Positions 20,536-31,370 of a DNA stretch of 51,907 bases are shown in pieces. Under the pieces are notes generated by a model. It saw only the letters and a list, made by a program, of their open reading frames with translations. It was not told where the DNA came from and ran no database searches. The DNA lies in contig CAIJZX010000037.1 of assembly GCA_903825245.1 (NCBI GenBank), positions 1-51,907 of the forward strand, written 5' to 3'. The position numbers and the translations under genes are program-made. The stretch comes from Candidatus Kerfeldbacteria bacterium (GTDB lineage: Bacteria > Patescibacteriota > Patescibacteriia > SBBC01 > CAIJZX01). Position 1 is the stretch's first letter, and the number at the start of each line of letters is the position of its first letter.

Positions 20536-21330
20536 ATGCAAAAACCTATGGAGAGTACTCATCCAACGCCGGTCGCCAAGACGGGATCCGGCATCTTCGA
20601 CGGAGCGTCACCGAAACTAACGTTCCTTTTTGGTTTTATCGCTGGTGTTGCCTTAACCGGTATTATCGGATTAGCGATCGTTTTACCGAAAGTCTATAGT
20701 TCATCAAAGACATCAACCGCTGCTGCGGCTACTAATACAACGAATACGGCGGCAGCAGCGGCTACGTTTTCGAATGTTAAGGCTGTTACCTCAGCTGATT
20801 TGATGCGCGGCGATAAGAACGCCAAGTTGACCTTGGTAGAATTTTCAGATTTGGAGTGCCCATACTGCAAAACATTCCACGCGACGATGAAGCAGATGTT
20901 GACCGACTATGCCGGAAAAGTGAATTGGGTCTATCGAAACTTCCCGCTGTCCTTCCACGCCAATGGCCAGAAAGAAGCTGAGGCGCAGCTTTGTGTCGGT
21001 AAACTGGGCGGCCAGACTAAGGAATGGGATTTCATCGACAAGATCTATGAACGGACAACCTCGAATGGTACGGGTTTTGCTTTAACTGCACTTGGACCCT
21101 TAGCTAAGGAGGTCGGTGTTGACCAGACCAAATTCCAAAGTTGTCTTGACAGTAATGAAATGGCGCAGACCGTCAAAGATCAAGAAGCAGATGGAACGAC
21201 TGGTGGCGTGACAGGAACACCGACAACGTTGATTGTTGATCAGAATGGCAAGACGCTCGACGGTATTCCGGGCGCCTACCCAATTGATCAGGCGAAAGCA
21301 TATATCGACAAAGCATTGGCGGCACTCTAA
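20536..21330 (+). CDS. Membrane-anchored DsbA/BdbD-like thiol oxidoreductase
   Basis: 264 aa. An N-terminal membrane anchor LTFLFGFIAGVALTGIIGLA (about 28-47) is followed by an Ala/Thr-rich linker and a thioredoxin fold with active site ECPYCKTF (about 110-117). A cis-Pro loop is in GTPTTLIVDQNGK. The inserted helical part between them is typical of DsbA-type proteins. It should introduce or reshuffle disulphides in exported proteins, such as the many Cys-containing surface proteins nearby. Own promoter and terminator. Confidence 0.9.
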   Translation: MQKPMESTHPTPVAKTGSGIFDGASPKLTFLFGFIAGVALTGIIGLAIVLPKVYSSSKTSTAAAATNTTNTAAAAATFSNVKAVTSADLMRGDKNAKLTLVEFSDLECPYCKTFHATMKQMLTDYAGKVNWVYRNFPLSFHANGQKEAEAQLCVGKLGGQTKEWDFIDKIYERTTSNGTGFALTALGPLAKEVGVDQTKFQSCLDSNEMAQTVKDQEADGTTGGVTGTPTTLIVDQNGKTLDGIPGAYPIDQAKAYIDKALAAL

Positions 21331-21354
21331 TCCCTTACTTTCGTTTACATTGTA

Positions 21355-21383
21355 TCCCTCTCCTCCAATAGGAGAGGGATTTT
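21355..21383 (+). terminator. Terminator of the DsbA-like gene (palindromic-repeat type)
   Basis: TCCCTCTCCT-CCAAT-AGGAGAGGGA then TTTTAGTT. Nearly the same element occurs at 46031-46060, so this is also a repeat family. Confidence 0.7.
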
Positions 21384-21451
21384 AGTTATTTGGGATTTTT
21401 CAAGCATTTTCATGATGTCGCATGCTCTAATCGAACAAATGAACGTAAAGC

Positions 21452-21480
21452 TTGCTTTTATCATAAAAATGTGCTATACT
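21452..21480 (+). promoter_or_regulatory. Promoter of the GH43-like/giant-protein operon
   Basis: TTGCTT (21452-21457), 17-nt spacer, TATACT (21475-21480). A ~30-nt A-rich leader has no Shine-Dalgarno. Confidence 0.7.
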
Positions 21481-21515
21481 ATAGACAAATCAAAAAGTAA
21501 AAAAACAAAAAACTT

Positions 21516-24500
21516 ATGTTTCGCCGGGTGCAGAGTGAAATACAGCGTTTAAGTAGGTATTTTCGATTATACCAAAATAAATGGCACATTATCGGTTTTA
21601 CCGGCGTGGCGCTGCTTTTTGTTGGGGGAATATTCTGGTCTCAAGCCTCTCACGCGGGGGCAACAACTACCTATCCCCACACCCTACCGGCTACGCCCGG
21701 GGTATTGGCTTCAAGTGGTAGTCAGGACAAAGATTTTGCCATGATCAAAAAAGATGGCGTTTGGCATGTTTTTGCAATTTATGCCTGTGCGGAGACGCAA
21801 GGTATTCCGTGTCTTGGACTGATGCACGTGCATTCGACCGATTTGACCAACTGGACAGAAGATGGGTATGTTATTCCGCCCAGTAGTGATGCGGCGGCCT
21901 GGAATTCTTTGGATATTTGGGCCCCCACGGTTGTCAAAAACCCTACGGATGGGAAATATTATCTCTTTTACACCGGAGTTAAGAAAGATGTGAATGGCGT
22001 CCGGGAGCAGCGAATCGGCGTGGCTACGTCGACGAATTTGTACGACTGGGACATGGTGGACTATCCGAACCCAGTTGTTGACTGTTCGACGTTCAGTTGG
22101 ACGTATTACAAACCCGCCGATACTAGCGGCGACGCGGCTGCTTGCCGTGATCCGTATGTTAACTGGGATCCCGACCAGGGACAATGGGTGATGACGATGG
22201 CGACGCGAGGTAATAACCCTGGATCGTATGCCTGGACACCTGGAGACGTGATGATCGCGGGGATCGCTACTTCTCACGACCTTATCCATTGGACGGATTC
22301 TGGGTATATCACGCAAACTAAAGGGTATAAATTAGAATCACCGCATTTTTTTAAACACGGTTCGACATGGTATTTGCTCTGGACAGGCGATGCTGGTTCG
22401 CCTCCGGACTATGTCCACGGACTGTATTTGAGTAACCGGAATATTCACTATTCCACCTCATCGTCGCTCTACAGCGGTTTTAGCGCTGGGGCTTCATTTG
22501 CTCCCGCCGACTATTGGAATTACGCCTCGGAATATTATGATGATGGAGCGTATCAATATTTTGCCAGTGTTATGGGAAGTTCGTTAGATTTTTATTCTAC
22601 TGTCTGGAGCGGGGATGCTATCTCCTTATATCATACTCCCGAAGAGCTGCTCAAACCCCACCCAATAGCCAGTGTGGCCTTTGGGAAAATTAGCGGCACA
22701 GTCTGGGCCGACACGAATGGCGACGGTGTTCGACAAAATTATGAGTCGGGAAAGAATGGCGTGACGATAACGCTGTATGAAGATGATGGTGATGGAAAAT
22801 TTGATGTCACGAAAGATGGTATTTCTCCCTACGTCACGACTACTACCGGAGATGATCCGAATACTGTTGGGACGCAAACTGGCTACTACGGGTTCACAAA
22901 CGTTTTGCCGGGAACATATTGGGTATCAATTGACTCGGTGAATTATAGTGTCGGGCACGCGTTAGCCGGATATGCTCCGCGTATCGGCTCAAACATCACG
23001 AAGTTCGTGGTTGGTGAGGCTCAGAGTTACAGTAGTCAAGATATTGTTTTTGGTGCCGACAGCACGGTTTGGGATCTGAACAATGTAAGTATGTTTACCA
23101 CCAACGGCGTGATCATGGCAAATGGTCGAGCGACGATCACCTCGGGGACGGGAACGCTGCAACCAGTTGTTGACCAGCCCATACCTTTCTCACGTCTGAA
23201 AAATTTTGATGCCGACGTTCTGGAACAAGGCGGTGTGGTACATTTTGTCCTGTCCAATGATAATGGCACATCATGGTTGTATTGGAACGGCAGTGGCTGG
23301 GTTCTCAGTGACAGTAGCGTCAGCCAAAGTTCGAGCGTTCCCGATATTCGAACGAACGCCATGTCGTTTCCGGCCGGAGCTGGGGAGTTCTTGTGGCGGG
23401 CGGTGCTCCAAAGTCCAAGTGATGCGCCGGCGATTCTTTTGCGAGTCGGAGTGTTGACGAATAGTACCCCGGCTATACCGATTGTTGTATGTCCAACGAA
23501 CGGGCAGGTTGAAACCGCTCAACCGCAGTTATGTTTTTCTTCGACCGACCCCGAGGGTGAAGGAATGCAATTTGTAGTTGATCTTGATACGATGCCGACG
23601 TTTACCTCGAGTAACTATCGCCGCTATTCTCAGTCCAGCTCGCAGTTTGGATGGTTGGGACAAAATAATGGGAATTTAACTATGTTTGGCAATGCTGCTT
23701 TGGCCACTCTGACAATCAACAATCCGTTGACTCCGGGAACGTGGTACTGGCGAGTAGCTGCAGAAGATCCACTCGGCTCAGATCTACTTTCCGTAGCTTC
23801 GACAACGCACTCGTTTGTTGTACCGGCGCCGGTAACCTTGGGCCTGATAACCACCCGATCGACCACATCATCAATCACGGTCAGCTGGACGACGAACACA
23901 TCGGTCACAAGTTCGGTGCAGTTTGGCGCGACGACGGCGTATGGAAGTCAAACAGAAACTAGCGCTGGAATCACACATACGGCAACCATCAGCGGACTTG
24001 CGTTTGGGACAAAGTATCATCTGCGAGTCACCGCCGATGCTGGCAGTGGGCAGACGATTAGAAGCGGGGATATCGTGGCGCAAACAAACGTCGCGACTAT
24101 TTCTGGAATAACGGTTATGGCTATTGGGACGAGTATCACCGTTCGTTGGCAAACAGACATTGCTGTTCCCAGTTCGGTTTTGTTCGGAACGACGACGGCG
24201 TATGGTGGTCAAACAATGAGCCGTACCAGTACCGATCACGAGGCGATCATCAACGGGCTTAAAGCAGGCGCGACCTACCATCTGCGGGTGGTATCGGATG
24301 CGGGTAACGGATGGCTAGTACAAAGCGGAGATGTCATGGCGCAAACAGCCGGTACGAGCATTTCCGGTATATCGGTTACGACCACGAAAAATAGTGCTAC
24401 CATTACATGGATGACCACCGATTCGGCTACTACCAAAGTGCTCTATCGAAAATCATCACTGAAGACTGATCAAAGCATCTCTAGTAAGGGTCTTACACGT

Positions 24501-24620
24501 CAACATAAAGTAACGCTTGCGAAATTGTCGGCGAAAACAAAGTATCAGTACCAAATTCTCAGTACCGGCTCCTCGATCGCAAAATCAACGACACTATTCT
24601 TCACTACCAAAGCAAAATAA
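21516..24620 (+). CDS. Secreted GH43-like beta-propeller protein with SdrD-B-like and FN3-like domains
   Basis: 1034 aa. N-terminal membrane/signal segment IIGFTGVALLFVGGIFWS (about 24-41). Residues ~65-380 resemble a five-bladed propeller of the GH43/GH32 type: DKDFAMIKKDGVWHVFA, TDLTNWTEDG, DIWAPTVV, CRDPYVNWD and LESPHFFKHGSTWYLLWTG. The Asp/Asp/Glu positions fit catalytic residues, but activity is unproven. Next is an SdrD-B-like domain (GTVWADTNGDGVRQNYESGK, NGVTITLYEDDGDG), a beta region, and three C-terminal FN3-like repeats (TSSITVSWTTNTSVTSSVQFG and relatives). No cell-wall anchor is seen. Two bases separate it from the 2221-aa gene; the 31371 gene encodes a paralogue. Confidence 0.82.
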   Translation: MFRRVQSEIQRLSRYFRLYQNKWHIIGFTGVALLFVGGIFWSQASHAGATTTYPHTLPATPGVLASSGSQDKDFAMIKKDGVWHVFAIYACAETQGIPCLGLMHVHSTDLTNWTEDGYVIPPSSDAAAWNSLDIWAPTVVKNPTDGKYYLFYTGVKKDVNGVREQRIGVATSTNLYDWDMVDYPNPVVDCSTFSWTYYKPADTSGDAAACRDPYVNWDPDQGQWVMTMATRGNNPGSYAWTPGDVMIAGIATSHDLIHWTDSGYITQTKGYKLESPHFFKHGSTWYLLWTGDAGSPPDYVHGLYLSNRNIHYSTSSSLYSGFSAGASFAPADYWNYASEYYDDGAYQYFASVMGSSLDFYSTVWSGDAISLYHTPEELLKPHPIASVAFGKISGTVWADTNGDGVRQNYESGKNGVTITLYEDDGDGKFDVTKDGISPYVTTTTGDDPNTVGTQTGYYGFTNVLPGTYWVSIDSVNYSVGHALAGYAPRIGSNITKFVVGEAQSYSSQDIVFGADSTVWDLNNVSMFTTNGVIMANGRATITSGTGTLQPVVDQPIPFSRLKNFDADVLEQGGVVHFVLSNDNGTSWLYWNGSGWVLSDSSVSQSSSVPDIRTNAMSFPAGAGEFLWRAVLQSPSDAPAILLRVGVLTNSTPAIPIVVCPTNGQVETAQPQLCFSSTDPEGEGMQFVVDLDTMPTFTSSNYRRYSQSSSQFGWLGQNNGNLTMFGNAALATLTINNPLTPGTWYWRVAAEDPLGSDLLSVASTTHSFVVPAPVTLGLITTRSTTSSITVSWTTNTSVTSSVQFGATTAYGSQTETSAGITHTATISGLAFGTKYHLRVTADAGSGQTIRSGDIVAQTNVATISGITVMAIGTSITVRWQTDIAVPSSVLFGTTTAYGGQTMSRTSTDHEAIINGLKAGATYHLRVVSDAGNGWLVQSGDVMAQTAGTSISGISVTTTKNSATITWMTTDSATTKVLYRKSSLKTDQSISSKGLTRQHKVTLAKLSAKTKYQYQILSTGSSIAKSTTLFFTTKAK

Positions 24621-24622
24621 TC

Positions 24623-27600
24623 GTGTTACTTCACTTGTCACAATTGAAAAGCCGCCAAGCACGAATCAAAATCACCACGCTGCTGGTCGGTGCTTTGTTG
24701 GTATCACTTATCAGCTATGGTATTTCGGTTCGACCGCAAACCGTTCGAGCAGACACCGTTTCCATTACGGGCACGATATTCGATAATGGTGGAGATCCGC
24801 CGGATGCTCCGTACATCCTCTGTGCCTCAAATCCCACGATGGTGGTGGATATGCGTGTTACTAGTGCCGACCACTCAAACAGTGCCGACTACTCAACGGC
24901 AATAACTTGCGACGGTAATGGGTATGTCGTGTATTCCATACCAAACGTAAGTCTCTCGGCCAATGCCATCATCACGGCAGTCATGCACGATGATACTGGA
25001 TACCAAGGGAGCGTTGTCGTTCGTGGCCCATCGAATCCGGCGAGTATTGACCCAGTTGATATTGTAGCCTGGGAAACGACAATTGAACAGTTTGGTGTTG
25101 GCGCCATCACGAATAGTGATCTTGATACCTATGATCAAGGGGATAACCCTTCTATCGACTACCTCGTTACCGGCACGGCACTCACAATTCCGAGCCCGGC
25201 GACCAGTGCGTTTCATGTTCTGACGAATACCGCTTATGCACCAGGTGGAAACACAAACTTTAGTTCACTGGGGGTCATTCTCGAAACTGGAGCCAGTATT
25301 ACGTTGAATGGAACCACAAATACACTTTCGTCCCTCTCAATGAGTCCAAGTTCAACCGCGGTATTTAATGGTAGTTCGAACACCCTGGGCTCTGTATCAA
25401 TCGGCACTGGGGCAACATTGACTACGGCCGGATCGACGAAAAATAATTTTTCCGGGTTAACAGTTACCGGTGGGTTTGTTCATATCAATAGTGTGGCACA
25501 ATTGACTGGCAGTGTGTCGAACGTTGGCGGTACAATTGATTATACAATCGGTACACCAACGGTCACGCTCTTCCTGGCCATAGTTAGTGGTCAGTTTCAT
25601 ACGTACAATGCCACAGTCAGCAGCCATGCCACTTTTACAACAACGGCCGTTGCTACTATAGACAATGACCTTAACGATACTGGCCAAAAAATCGATTTGC
25701 AGGGTAATGCATCGGTAACTGTAGGACACGATTTGACTGTAGGTCTCGGAATGGTGAATTTATCGGGCACGTTAACGGTGGGGAACAACCTGACGACCAG
25801 TTCAGTGGGCACTATTAAGTTGCAAACCTCTGTCACCCAAAGTACCGTCACCGTAAACGGTTCAACACTTGGTGGCGGCACAGGGGACTTGGTGTTCAAT
25901 AATCTGTCGAAATCCCAGTCAGGGACGCTGACGTGGAGCAATGCGGGTGGAAATATTGTGACCGGTCGGCTCACTGTTTCATCGGGGACACTTGTTTTAC
26001 CGAACGCGCTCACTGTCCAATCCATCGATGACACTGGAGGAAGTATAGATTCTAGTAACAATAGCGCGTTGCATCTCCAAAGCAGGACAGATTCGACATT
26101 GAATATTCATTCGACACTGAAAAATGTTGATATCAACGACGGACTGGTCGGGTACTATAAACTCGATGACTCAGCATCGGGAACAACGACCGATAGTTCG
26201 AGCTTTGGCAATACCGGGACGGTTGGTCACGATGCCGGCGGATCAGACCCCACATTAAGTACGGATTTTCCGTCGCAAATACAGTTCAACGATTCACATA
26301 GTATGAGTTTCAATGGAATGACGTCATATTCATATGTTGGTCTTGGGAACCCGGCCAGCTTGAATTATAATTTTGGCGACACAATCAGCATGTCGGCTTG
26401 GATAAAGCCAAGCACGTTATCGGGCAATCGCAATATTATCTCCAAATCGTACAACACGACACAGGGCGCGCCATATTATGCCTGGGATCTAATGCAAATT
26501 AACAATTGGCTAACGTGTCGGATTAGCAGTGCCAGCACAAGCACGATGACGGTCATTAGCTCTGGAGTTGGTCCCGGTGCGCTCTTACAGAATACCTGGC
26601 AACATGTAGCCTGTATCTACGACGGAACAAATGTAAAAATTTTCATTAATGGTGTTGATGTTGGAACAACGTCCGGTGCGTGGGCTGGTAACGATGTGGC
26701 GGCTACCGCGCCAACCGTGCGCATCGGCGCTCGCAGTGCCACCCCTACTGGGGTCGGTGGGGGGGATGAATATTTTAGCGGCTTGATTGATGATGTGCGA
26801 ATTTATAATCGGGCGCTCAGTTCGGGCCCATTGTCTGAACTCAGTACTCTTGCGAATGGCGGCACGGCACTCAATTTTTCTGGCAGTACGTATACCCTCG
26901 GTCACGCACTCAGTATTTCCGGCAACCTTACACTGCCGACAGGAACGTTGGATGTTAGTACAAATAATTACCCGATTTCGGTTGGCGGATCGATCAACCT
27001 AACGGGCGGCGTCCTGGTTCCGCGAGCGGGAACAGTTACATTGACGGGGTCCGGCACAGGAAATACGATCACCAGCGCCGGCCAGCAGTTTAGTGGTTTG
27101 ATGGTCAACGGTTCCGGCGGAATATGGACACTCAGTGATCCACTCACCGTAACGGGAGCACTTGGAATTCAAAATGGCACGCTTGATGTCGGATCTAACT
27201 TAGCAATTTCGGCGGCCACGCTCAATCAAACCGGTGGCACATTGCAATCACGCGCGGGAACGATCTCGCTAACGAGCGCCTCGGATGTTCCGGTTGCCGT
27301 TCTTTCACCGCTGAATATTTTACAATTGCAAGGAGCGGCAACATATACCTTTTCGGGCACGGCAACCATTGCCACGCTAACGCCATCTGTTGGCAGCACC
27401 CTGAATGCCGGTACATCTGCTTTAACGATAAGTAATGATTTCACAGTTCCTAATGGTGTCGGGTTCGTTGGAGGGTCGGGTAGTGTATCTTTTGCTGGAA
27501 ACATGACCCTGGGAAACAGCGTTTCATTTATACCGGGCACGTCAACGATCACGATGACCGGGGCATCAAAGAACCTGACATTGAACGGCACGCAATCATT

Positions 27601-30600
27601 TTACAATATTACGTTTTCCGGTTCGACGACCGTTGATGCCTCGTCAACTGCCAACATTACCCATACGCTTGATTTGGTCGGAACAGTGACGAATAACGCG
27701 GCACAGTTTGTTCTGTCGCTCTCTGGTAGTTCAATTTCTGGGCACGGGCACACCATCGGAAACATTTCGATTGCTAGCAACGTTGCCGCTAGCGTGACGA
27801 CGAACCTGACTGTGGCCAATACCCTGGCCGTGAATTCCGGCGCCGATCTGACTGTTGCTTCCGGACAGACACTGACTGACAGCGCCGTAACCTCGACGAC
27901 AATTACTGGGACAATTGACAGCGCTGACGGGACGAGCCTGATGGTGTTTACACCGACCTCAACTGGTCCTGGAACCGCTGGCACGCTATCTGTGCCGGTT
28001 CGATTCGACGCCTCAAATAATAATATTGCTAGCGGAGTTGTCGATGGACGATCATACCTTGGCCTGGTTGAATTTTATGCCAATAACGCGGCCACTCGCA
28101 CGGTGACGTTGCCAGCCAGTCCAGCATTCTCGTTCATCGGCGGAGTGACCACAACGGAGATTGACATTGGTGGAAGTTTACTAGTTGACGTCAATACGAA
28201 CGACCCGACAGTAATAATTTCCGGTGCCACAACCATCGGTATACATACGACCTGGTCAGCCAGTGCTACAGGATCATTGAACATCAATGGTAACTATACA
28301 AATTCCGGAACCTTTACGAGTAATGGTGGTACGGTGACGATGGCTGGCGGATCGCTTCAGACACTCAGTGGAACGATGACTGGTGTCTCGGCATTCAATA
28401 ATTTTATTGTGGCCGGTGGTGCGAATGTTTTGCTCCATAATGACGCGGAGCTGACGCAGACCCTTAACGTTACCTCAACGGGAATCTTGACGCTTGATTC
28501 TGGAAAAACATTAACACTAAATTCTCCGGTCACACTGCAGGGAGAAATCGTTGGTGATGGTGTGCTTGTACTTGGTCCGTTGGCGACCATTGGTACCACA
28601 GGAACAATTTCTACGAATGTAACCTTTGACGCTACGACCGGAGATGTTACGGTGCCAACCCGATCCTTTCTGGGATCGAACCATACGGTCTCACTTTATC
28701 TTGATTCCGGCTCGATGCTGTATAACGGGTATTCAATTTTTATTGGAAATACAAGCGGCACGTTATCGATCTCAGGGAACCTCTACCTCAATGACACCGG
28801 AGCTTCAGCCAATTATGATGCGAGTGGGAGCAACCCGATAGTCAACATCGGTGGCAATCTCACGAACGATGCAAACTCAGCTCCGTCAATTAATCTCGGT
28901 TCAAGTAAATGGACGGTCGGTGGCAATATTGATCTTTCGACGCTCACCTCATTAGTTGGCACACCTGCAGCGCTAGTGATGACGGGTACGGGGACAACGC
29001 TAGGTATGAATATGCCGGTTGACGCTGTGACGATTCAAGGTTCGACAACATTGGTTACAGCACTTCGGGTGAATCAATCGGTGACGATTTCCTCGGGAGC
29101 CTCGCTGACCGTTTCCGGCACAAAAACAATAACAATAGCCGGCGATTTTCTCAACTCGGGAACATTTCATGGTGGTACAGGCACAGTCACGTTTAACACG
29201 AATACGACAGGTCACAGCATTATCTGTGGCGCCGGATCATTCTACAAAATGACCATCGGTAACGCACTTGGTGGATGGACGATGCAGTCCAGTGATTGTA
29301 CGGTTGATAATAATTTTACCTTAACGAGCGCCGCATCATTTACCTTGGAGGCTGGCCGCACGCTGAGCGTCGCTGGAACATTTACCAATTCTATCCCCGG
29401 TGTGAAAACAAATTGGGATGGCACATTGTCTTTACTAGGGAGTGGAGTAGAAACGCTGACGCCAAAAACGGCATCTGAGACTTATAGTTCGCTCCGTGTC
29501 GGATCAAATCGACAGGTGACAACGTGGAATACGAGTATTGCATCTGCTACGGTTGATACCGGCGGGAGCCTCGTATCATATAATGACCAACAGGTGAGTG
29601 GTCGATTATATATGAGTGGCGCTGTGCATGTCGCCAACGGAGAGTATTGGAGCAATACGGTAGATTTTGATGGAGCAATGTTAGAATCGCCGCGCGATGT
29701 GCGGGTGGTGGTTGATCCGGATAGTGTTGTCAACATTGATAGTGGTCGTACACTAACAATTGCCGGACAAGCATCAACACAAAATCGAGTCAATATTGAT
29801 CGCGTTGGTTCGACTGGTACTTTTGGTTTCGTCATAAATGGTGCGCTGGCGGCATCCTTCTTTGAAGTACATCATTTGAATGCGCAGGGGATAGCCGTCA
29901 CTTCAAGTGGAAACGTCTCCCAGCTGGATTACGGGATTTTAGACGACGGGATGTCTGGTGGTTCATACATCACCCTTGCTAACCCCACTTCAACACTCAC
30001 TTCAACGGGCATGGTTTTTGATGCGGTAAGTAACGGTGTCGATACAGCAACACCATACGCAATTACTGCCACTGGGAGTGGAGTGAACTGGACGATGAAT
30101 CTGGCGGCGGGAAATCGTAGCGGCAGCGATGCAACACAAACCAGTTCAAGCGCGGTTGTAACATGGAACATGCCGTCCTTAACGGTACAAGATGGTATTT
30201 CCAGCGATGCAGATGTTATCACTAGTAGTGATCACTTAGCTATTAGCTGGTCACCTTCAAATACAAACTATATTTCCAGTTTCACCTTGGCGGTAGGCAC
30301 GACGCCTGGCGCCAGTAACGTCTACCCGACAACAAATGTCGGAGCAATCCTTTCGACTACACTAGAATCGTTATCGTTGGTTGACGGACAAACATATTAT
30401 GCGACGGTGACAGCATACGATGTATTTGGTGAGCCGATTATTTTGGCAACCAGTAACGGTGTTCGGGTTGATATTTCCGCTCCAGACATTACAGATTTGT
30501 CCATTAGTGCTGGACTAACTTCGGCGACGGTGACGTGGACAACCAACGAGGTTGCGACGACTCATGTGGCCATAGGAACGACCGCCGATATGGGCACGGT

Positions 30601-31288
30601 CGTACTGGATGCGGTGACTTTAACGACGAGTCATGCCGCGACGATAAACACTCTCCAATCGGGGACGACATACTACCTGCAAGTCCAGAGCGTCGACAGC
30701 GCCGGAAACAGCGCTCAATCAATGATGCTGGTTTTCACTACCACGCGAAGTGGCGAGGAGAATATTCTGCAGCCATCCTCCACGCCGACCATTGCTTCGA
30801 CGCCAACACTGTTTCCTCCCGTATATCGACGATCGGGAAACGTGGTGACGATTATGATTACCGGTATAACCCGAGATAGTTCAGCTGTTCGTTTGTATCT
30901 CGATGGACATTTGAAGACCACGTTCAAACTAAAAAATGACGGAGGAGTTACATCTTTCGCTATTCCGTTTTCCACCACCGGAGTAGCAAATGGTAAACAC
31001 ACTTATTATGTGCGAGCGGTGAGCGCTAACGGAAGCTTAAGTAAGGCGAGTACAACCATTCGATTTACCGTCGCCGGATCGGTATCAATGAAACGTTTCA
31101 CCTTAAACACGGTCGCAGTCTACGTTGTTCAAAAAGGTGACTCGTTATGGGGGATTGCTCGTCAGTACTTGGGTGCAGGATCGCAGTATACAAAAATCGC
31201 TGCCGTCAATGCCAAGACATATCCGATACTGTTTCGCATATTTTCTAGAATACTCACGGGTTGGGTATTGAAAATTCCTGGAAGTTAA
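24623..31288 (+). CDS. Giant secreted repeat protein with LamG-like, FN3-like and LysM domains (2221 aa)
   Basis: GTG start two bases after the GH43-like gene, so co-translated. Signal segment TTLLVGALLVSLISYGISV (about 19-37). Most of the protein is Thr/Ser/Gly-rich beta repeats (for example GSVSIGTGATLTTAGS, LTVTGALGIQNGTLDVGSN, TVTMAGGSLQTLSG) that look like a beta-solenoid stalk. A LamG/concanavalin-like domain occurs at about 510-750 (DGLVGYYKLDD ... GLIDDVRIYNRALS). FN3-like units lie near 1880-2050. The C-terminus is a LysM module, YVVQKGDSLWGIARQYLG, which should bind peptidoglycan. Likely a surface adhesin or stalk; ligand unknown. Confidence 0.8.
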   Translation: MLLHLSQLKSRQARIKITTLLVGALLVSLISYGISVRPQTVRADTVSITGTIFDNGGDPPDAPYILCASNPTMVVDMRVTSADHSNSADYSTAITCDGNGYVVYSIPNVSLSANAIITAVMHDDTGYQGSVVVRGPSNPASIDPVDIVAWETTIEQFGVGAITNSDLDTYDQGDNPSIDYLVTGTALTIPSPATSAFHVLTNTAYAPGGNTNFSSLGVILETGASITLNGTTNTLSSLSMSPSSTAVFNGSSNTLGSVSIGTGATLTTAGSTKNNFSGLTVTGGFVHINSVAQLTGSVSNVGGTIDYTIGTPTVTLFLAIVSGQFHTYNATVSSHATFTTTAVATIDNDLNDTGQKIDLQGNASVTVGHDLTVGLGMVNLSGTLTVGNNLTTSSVGTIKLQTSVTQSTVTVNGSTLGGGTGDLVFNNLSKSQSGTLTWSNAGGNIVTGRLTVSSGTLVLPNALTVQSIDDTGGSIDSSNNSALHLQSRTDSTLNIHSTLKNVDINDGLVGYYKLDDSASGTTTDSSSFGNTGTVGHDAGGSDPTLSTDFPSQIQFNDSHSMSFNGMTSYSYVGLGNPASLNYNFGDTISMSAWIKPSTLSGNRNIISKSYNTTQGAPYYAWDLMQINNWLTCRISSASTSTMTVISSGVGPGALLQNTWQHVACIYDGTNVKIFINGVDVGTTSGAWAGNDVAATAPTVRIGARSATPTGVGGGDEYFSGLIDDVRIYNRALSSGPLSELSTLANGGTALNFSGSTYTLGHALSISGNLTLPTGTLDVSTNNYPISVGGSINLTGGVLVPRAGTVTLTGSGTGNTITSAGQQFSGLMVNGSGGIWTLSDPLTVTGALGIQNGTLDVGSNLAISAATLNQTGGTLQSRAGTISLTSASDVPVAVLSPLNILQLQGAATYTFSGTATIATLTPSVGSTLNAGTSALTISNDFTVPNGVGFVGGSGSVSFAGNMTLGNSVSFIPGTSTITMTGASKNLTLNGTQSFYNITFSGSTTVDASSTANITHTLDLVGTVTNNAAQFVLSLSGSSISGHGHTIGNISIASNVAASVTTNLTVANTLAVNSGADLTVASGQTLTDSAVTSTTITGTIDSADGTSLMVFTPTSTGPGTAGTLSVPVRFDASNNNIASGVVDGRSYLGLVEFYANNAATRTVTLPASPAFSFIGGVTTTEIDIGGSLLVDVNTNDPTVIISGATTIGIHTTWSASATGSLNINGNYTNSGTFTSNGGTVTMAGGSLQTLSGTMTGVSAFNNFIVAGGANVLLHNDAELTQTLNVTSTGILTLDSGKTLTLNSPVTLQGEIVGDGVLVLGPLATIGTTGTISTNVTFDATTGDVTVPTRSFLGSNHTVSLYLDSGSMLYNGYSIFIGNTSGTLSISGNLYLNDTGASANYDASGSNPIVNIGGNLTNDANSAPSINLGSSKWTVGGNIDLSTLTSLVGTPAALVMTGTGTTLGMNMPVDAVTIQGSTTLVTALRVNQSVTISSGASLTVSGTKTITIAGDFLNSGTFHGGTGTVTFNTNTTGHSIICGAGSFYKMTIGNALGGWTMQSSDCTVDNNFTLTSAASFTLEAGRTLSVAGTFTNSIPGVKTNWDGTLSLLGSGVETLTPKTASETYSSLRVGSNRQVTTWNTSIASATVDTGGSLVSYNDQQVSGRLYMSGAVHVANGEYWSNTVDFDGAMLESPRDVRVVVDPDSVVNIDSGRTLTIAGQASTQNRVNIDRVGSTGTFGFVINGALAASFFEVHHLNAQGIAVTSSGNVSQLDYGILDDGMSGGSYITLANPTSTLTSTGMVFDAVSNGVDTATPYAITATGSGVNWTMNLAAGNRSGSDATQTSSSAVVTWNMPSLTVQDGISSDADVITSSDHLAISWSPSNTNYISSFTLAVGTTPGASNVYPTTNVGAILSTTLESLSLVDGQTYYATVTAYDVFGEPIILATSNGVRVDISAPDITDLSISAGLTSATVTWTTNEVATTHVAIGTTADMGTVVLDAVTLTTSHAATINTLQSGTTYYLQVQSVDSAGNSAQSMMLVFTTTRSGEENILQPSSTPTIASTPTLFPPVYRRSGNVVTIMITGITRDSSAVRLYLDGHLKTTFKLKNDGGVTSFAIPFSTTGVANGKHTYYVRAVSANGSLSKASTTIRFTVAGSVSMKRFTLNTVAVYVVQKGDSLWGIARQYLGAGSQYTKIAAVNAKTYPILFRIFSRILTGWVLKIPGS

Positions 31289-31333
31289 AATACCCCCCGC
31301 AGGATCTTATGCAATCTGTAGGGCGGTCTAGGG

Positions 31334-31362
31334 TTGACAAACTTATGGATTTGTGAAATACT
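31334..31362 (+). promoter_or_regulatory. Promoter of the second GH43-like gene, probably leaderless
   Basis: TTGACA (31334-31339), 17-nt spacer, AATACT (31357-31362), 8 nt before ATG 31371. The track's GTG at 31353 lies inside the promoter and is rejected. Confidence 0.65.
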
Positions 31363-31370
31363 ACCTCGTC